Assembly (NCBI RefSeq): GCF_004123845.1
Contig: NZ_NBDP01000030.1
Span: forward strand, 372,001 to 436,000
DNA length: 64,000 bases
Direction of reading: 5' to 3'
Origin: Allobosea sp. Tri-44
GTDB lineage: Bacteria; Pseudomonadota; Alphaproteobacteria; Rhizobiales; Beijerinckiaceae
Shown here: in pieces, positions 61,884 through 64,000 of the stretch
Layout: each line of letters opens with the position of its first letter
Numbering within the stretch: position 1 is the stretch's first letter
Notes under the pieces: model-generated
What the model saw: only the letters and a program-made list of their open reading frames with translations
What the model was told of the DNA's origin: nothing
The model's database searches: none
Position numbers and translations under genes: made by a program

Positions 61884-62512
61884 CAGTTCACCACCCCGTC
61901 GGCATTGGCGGCGGCAAAGCCGGGCAGCTCCTGCTTCGCGACGAGGCCTAGATCCTCGAACAGGTTGGCGAGCGCATGCAGCGTCATCGACACCGCGAAG
62001 AGCGGCATGATCATGTAGATCACCCAAGTCGGCCAGTTCAGCGTCTGGGTCCGCTCGGTGTAGATGAAGTTGAAGGACTGGCCGGCGTATTCCCTGGCGT
62101 CGAAGCCCGCCTGCGCGATGCCGACCGGATCGAGCCAGAGCCAGCACATCACCCCAAGGGCGATACCGAACAGGATAACGCCAAGGGTCGCGATAACGCG
62201 AAAGATCGCGACGCCGCGCTCGGAGAAGCGGTCGGTCAGCATGGTCACCGCGAAGTCGAGCCGCATGCGCGTCATCGCCGAGGCGCCGATGAAGGTGAGC
62301 CAGACGACGCTGTAAACCGCGGATTCGTCGATCCAGTAGATCGGATGGCCGCTATAGCGCGTGACGACATTGAGCAGGATCAGCGCCGACAGCAGGAACA
62401 TCAGTCCCTGGAGGGCGCGGTGCTCGACCCGGAGCAGGCACCCGGACACAGCGACGATCGCCTCCGGCACGGCCATGGAGCGGCTACGCGCCGCGACAGC
62501 TTCATTGCTCAT
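61883..62512 (-). CDS. TRAP transporter small permease (DctQ family)
   Basis: A 209-residue protein with about four helices. The first opens after HRALQGLMFLLSALILLNVV, and the IYWIDESAVYSVVWLTFIGA block and an acidic-rich tail are as in DctQ proteins. It is the first gene of the TRAP operon and is divergent from the GntR gene. A palindrome in the gap should regulate both. Confidence 0.9.
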   Translation of the reverse strand: MSNEAVAARSRSMAVPEAIVAVSGCLLRVEHRALQGLMFLLSALILLNVVTRYSGHPIYWIDESAVYSVVWLTFIGASAMTRMRLDFAVTMLTDRFSERGVAIFRVIATLGVILFGIALGVMCWLWLDPVGIAQAGFDAREYAGQSFNFIYTERTQTLNWPTWVIYMIMPLFAVSMTLHALANLFEDLGLVAKQELPGFAAANADGVVN

Positions 62513-62535
62513 TCCTGTCTTCCCCTTGACGCTTT

Positions 62536-62555
62536 GTAGATTGTATAAAATCTAC
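62536..62555. promoter_or_regulatory. Candidate GntR/FCD operator
   Basis: GTAGAT (62536-62541) and ATCTAC (62550-62555) flank TGTATAAA. The TTGTATAAAAT core is in line with FCD-type GntR sites. It lies in the 85-base divergent gap, 43 bases before the gntR-type gene start. Confidence 0.65.
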
Positions 62556-62597
62556 GTGTCAATGGTTTTCCTCAACGCGATCAGCTAGGGTCGACCG

Positions 62598-63263
62598 ATG
62601 TCCCCTCCCCTGAAGCACCGCACCCTGTCCTCGGCGATCGTCGATCGCCTGCGCCAGGAGATCCTCGACGGCAGCTATCCGGCCGGCTCGCAACTACGGC
62701 AGGACGCGCTGGCGCAGGCCTTCGAGGTCAGCCGCATCCCGGTGCGCGAGGCGCTGTTCCAGCTCGAGGCGGAAGGCTTTGTCAGGATCGTGCCGCACAA
62801 GGGCGCGATCGTCTCGGGGCTGTCGCTCGACGAGATCAACGACGTGTTCGAGCTGCGCAAGCTCCTGGAGCCGCGGCTGCTGGTGAGCTCGGTGCCGGTG
62901 CTGACGGCGGAGGATTTCGCGGCTGTTGCCGGGATGGAAGCGGCCTTCGAGCAGGCGATGACCGCCGGCGACATCAGCCGCTGGGGCGTGCTCAACGCCG
63001 ATTTTCACATGGCGCTCTATGCCCGGGCGACGCAGCCGCGCACGCTTTCGATCGTAGCGGGGCTCTTGCAGACTAGCGACCGCTACACCCGCCTGCAATT
63101 GCAGCGCAGCTCGTCGATCGAGCGGGCACAGACCGAGCACAACGAGTTGATCCGGCTCTGCCGCGCCGGGACGTTGAAGGAAGCGAGCCGCCTGCTGGTC
63201 GACCATATCGAGCTGGTGCGGCGCGATCTGGTCGAATTCCTGGGCGCCGGCATCAAGGCGTAA
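62598..63263 (+). CDS. GntR-family regulator, FCD type
   Basis: A 221-residue regulator. Residues about 8-72 form the winged helix (LRQDALAQAFEVSRIPVREAL). The C-terminal FCD domain has metal-binding-type residues in LNADFHMALYARA, EHNELIRL and LLVDHIELVRRDL. It probably represses the divergent TRAP operon until the acid substrate or its product binds. The palindrome at 62536-62555 is its likely site. Confidence 0.92.
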   Translation: MSPPLKHRTLSSAIVDRLRQEILDGSYPAGSQLRQDALAQAFEVSRIPVREALFQLEAEGFVRIVPHKGAIVSGLSLDEINDVFELRKLLEPRLLVSSVPVLTAEDFAAVAGMEAAFEQAMTAGDISRWGVLNADFHMALYARATQPRTLSIVAGLLQTSDRYTRLQLQRSSSIERAQTEHNELIRLCRAGTLKEASRLLVDHIELVRRDLVEFLGAGIKA

Positions 63264-63269
63264 CCCAGC

Positions 63270-63377
63270 CGTCATTCTCGGGCGGAGCGAAGCGCAGACC
63301 CGAGAATCTCATGACGAGAGGCGCCGATCAGCGCCCTCTCCGGGCTGAGATGCTCGGGTCAAGCCCGAGCATGACGC
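63270..63377. repeat. Dispersed palindromic repeat, family 1, copy C (inverted)
   Basis: The reverse complement of copies A and B: ATTCTCGGG/CCCGAGAAT first, then ATGCTCGGG/CCCGAGCAT. It lies between convergent genes and can form the same double hairpin. Confidence 0.85.
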
Positions 63378-63384
63378 TTGGCCT

Positions 63385-64000
63385 TCAGGTCAGCTTACCC
63401 CTTGCCGCCACCGGCAATTCGCCGATGAGCTTGTCGCCGCGCACGGTCACCAGCCGGTCGACCATGTTGACGACGACGCAGACATGGTTCGGCACCACCC
63501 GCACGACCTCGCCGACATTGGGTCGCTCATTGCTGCCGGAAAGATCGAGGAAGCCGTGTTCCTCGGCGAACTGCGCGATCCGGGCCAGGGGGTATTCGAG
63601 GATATAGCCGTGGCCGTCGAGCCCGCCCTTGTCGCTGGTCAGCGTCTTCGAGCCGGAATCGAGAATGCCGCGCTCCGCTCCGGCCCGGCTGACCACGGTC
63701 GCGTACACCGTCAGCGCGCAGTCCTCCAGCTCCGCCACCCCGGCCGCGATCTGCATGCGGTCGTTGAAGATCGAGGTGCCGGAGCGATGCTCGGTCGAGC
63801 CCTTGAGCTTGCCGATGTTCGGGATGTTGGGCGAGCCGCCAGTCGAGATGATGCCGGCTTCGAGACCGGCCTCGCGGAGGCCGGCATTGGCGGTGTCGAG
63901 GAAGTCCTGCGTCGCCGGCCAGCCGGTTTCCGGTGGGTACATCAGGAAGCCGGCGAAGGTCAGGCCCTTGGACGCGGCGATCTGCCTGGCGAGTTCTACC
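63385..64000 (-). CDS. D-threonine-aldolase-family PLP enzyme (5' end outside window)
   Basis: The C-terminal part of an alanine-racemase-fold PLP enzyme; the frame is open to the right edge, so the N-terminus with its PLP lysine is missing. Blocks are EHRSGTSIFNDR, GILDSGSKTLTSDKGG, EEHGFLDL and VVPNHVCVVVN. The His-x-Cys metal pair in NHVC is the D-serine dehydratase type; D-threonine aldolases have Asp at the second place. The natural substrate is a D-hydroxy amino acid by inference. It is the last gene seen, downstream of the GntR repeat. Confidence 0.85.
   Translation of the reverse strand, partial: VELARQIAASKGLTFAGFLMYPPETGWPATQDFLDTANAGLREAGLEAGIISTGGSPNIPNIGKLKGSTEHRSGTSIFNDRMQIAAGVAELEDCALTVYATVVSRAGAERGILDSGSKTLTSDKGGLDGHGYILEYPLARIAQFAEEHGFLDLSGSNERPNVGEVVRVVPNHVCVVVNMVDRLVTVRGDKLIGELPVAARGKLT

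Overview
The window is GC-rich DNA with tightly packed, often overlapping operons. It reads as the chromosome of an alphaproteobacterium of the order Hyphomicrobiales, most likely Bosea or a close relative (inference). The main support is a giant apolipoprotein-like gene of the GPR/RgsE polar-growth family, the style of the short intergenic palindromic repeats, SoxR and CGNR genes, and many ABC/TRAP uptake systems. No rRNA, tRNA, CRISPR array, transposase or prophage gene was recognised.

Layout. 1-1.5 kb: end of a CGNR zinc-finger gene and a D-amino-acid-type class IV aminotransferase. 1.6-12.3 kb: a purine island. Guanine deaminase is divergent from xdhA-xdhB-xdhC, which run by overlaps into a BMP-type purine/nucleoside ABC transporter (ATPase, two permeases, binding protein), so guanine and hypoxanthine/xanthine can be imported and taken to urate. 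12.6-17.7 kb: a five-gene branched-chain-amino-acid-type ABC operon ending in a cupin gene. 17.8-20.5 kb: PilZ protein, glycerophosphodiesterase-like protein and a PhzS-like flavin monooxygenase behind a 36-bp palindrome; a related palindrome precedes the cupin operon. 20.8-26.9 kb: HU, a CoxE-like VWA protein, small stress/membrane proteins, UspA, an MFS carrier, ferredoxin and an Hpt protein.

27.1-33.3 kb holds one 2059-codon gene built of 22-residue repeats (GPR/RgsE-like). It is followed by a small membrane-protein gene split by a 113-bp palindromic repeat, then an Mla-type MCE lipid transporter operon and an MFS gene. 38.8-42.6 kb: a conserved unknown protein and a NitT/TauT-type ABC transporter. 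42.8-44.3 kb: an NAD(P)-binding protein and a creatininase-family protein. 44.4-45.7 kb: a low-GC two-gene cassette of unknown function. 45.7-47.8 kb: SoxR with a textbook SoxR promoter facing an FMN reductase gene, then a metallo-hydrolase.

47.9-52.1 kb: malonyl-CoA synthetase and decarboxylase, and a 3-oxo-tetronate-type kinase. 52.5-58.6 kb: a peptide-type ABC transporter without ATPases, a gamma-glutamyltransferase homologue and a DUF1028 protein. 58.6-64 kb: a DHDPS-family lyase, a three-part TRAP transporter, a divergent GntR/FCD regulator and a D-threonine-aldolase-family enzyme cut by the window end.

The strongest leads are the split small gene, which shows that a palindromic repeat is or was mobile, the low-GC cassette, the very regular 22-residue architecture of the giant protein, and several well-formed operators.
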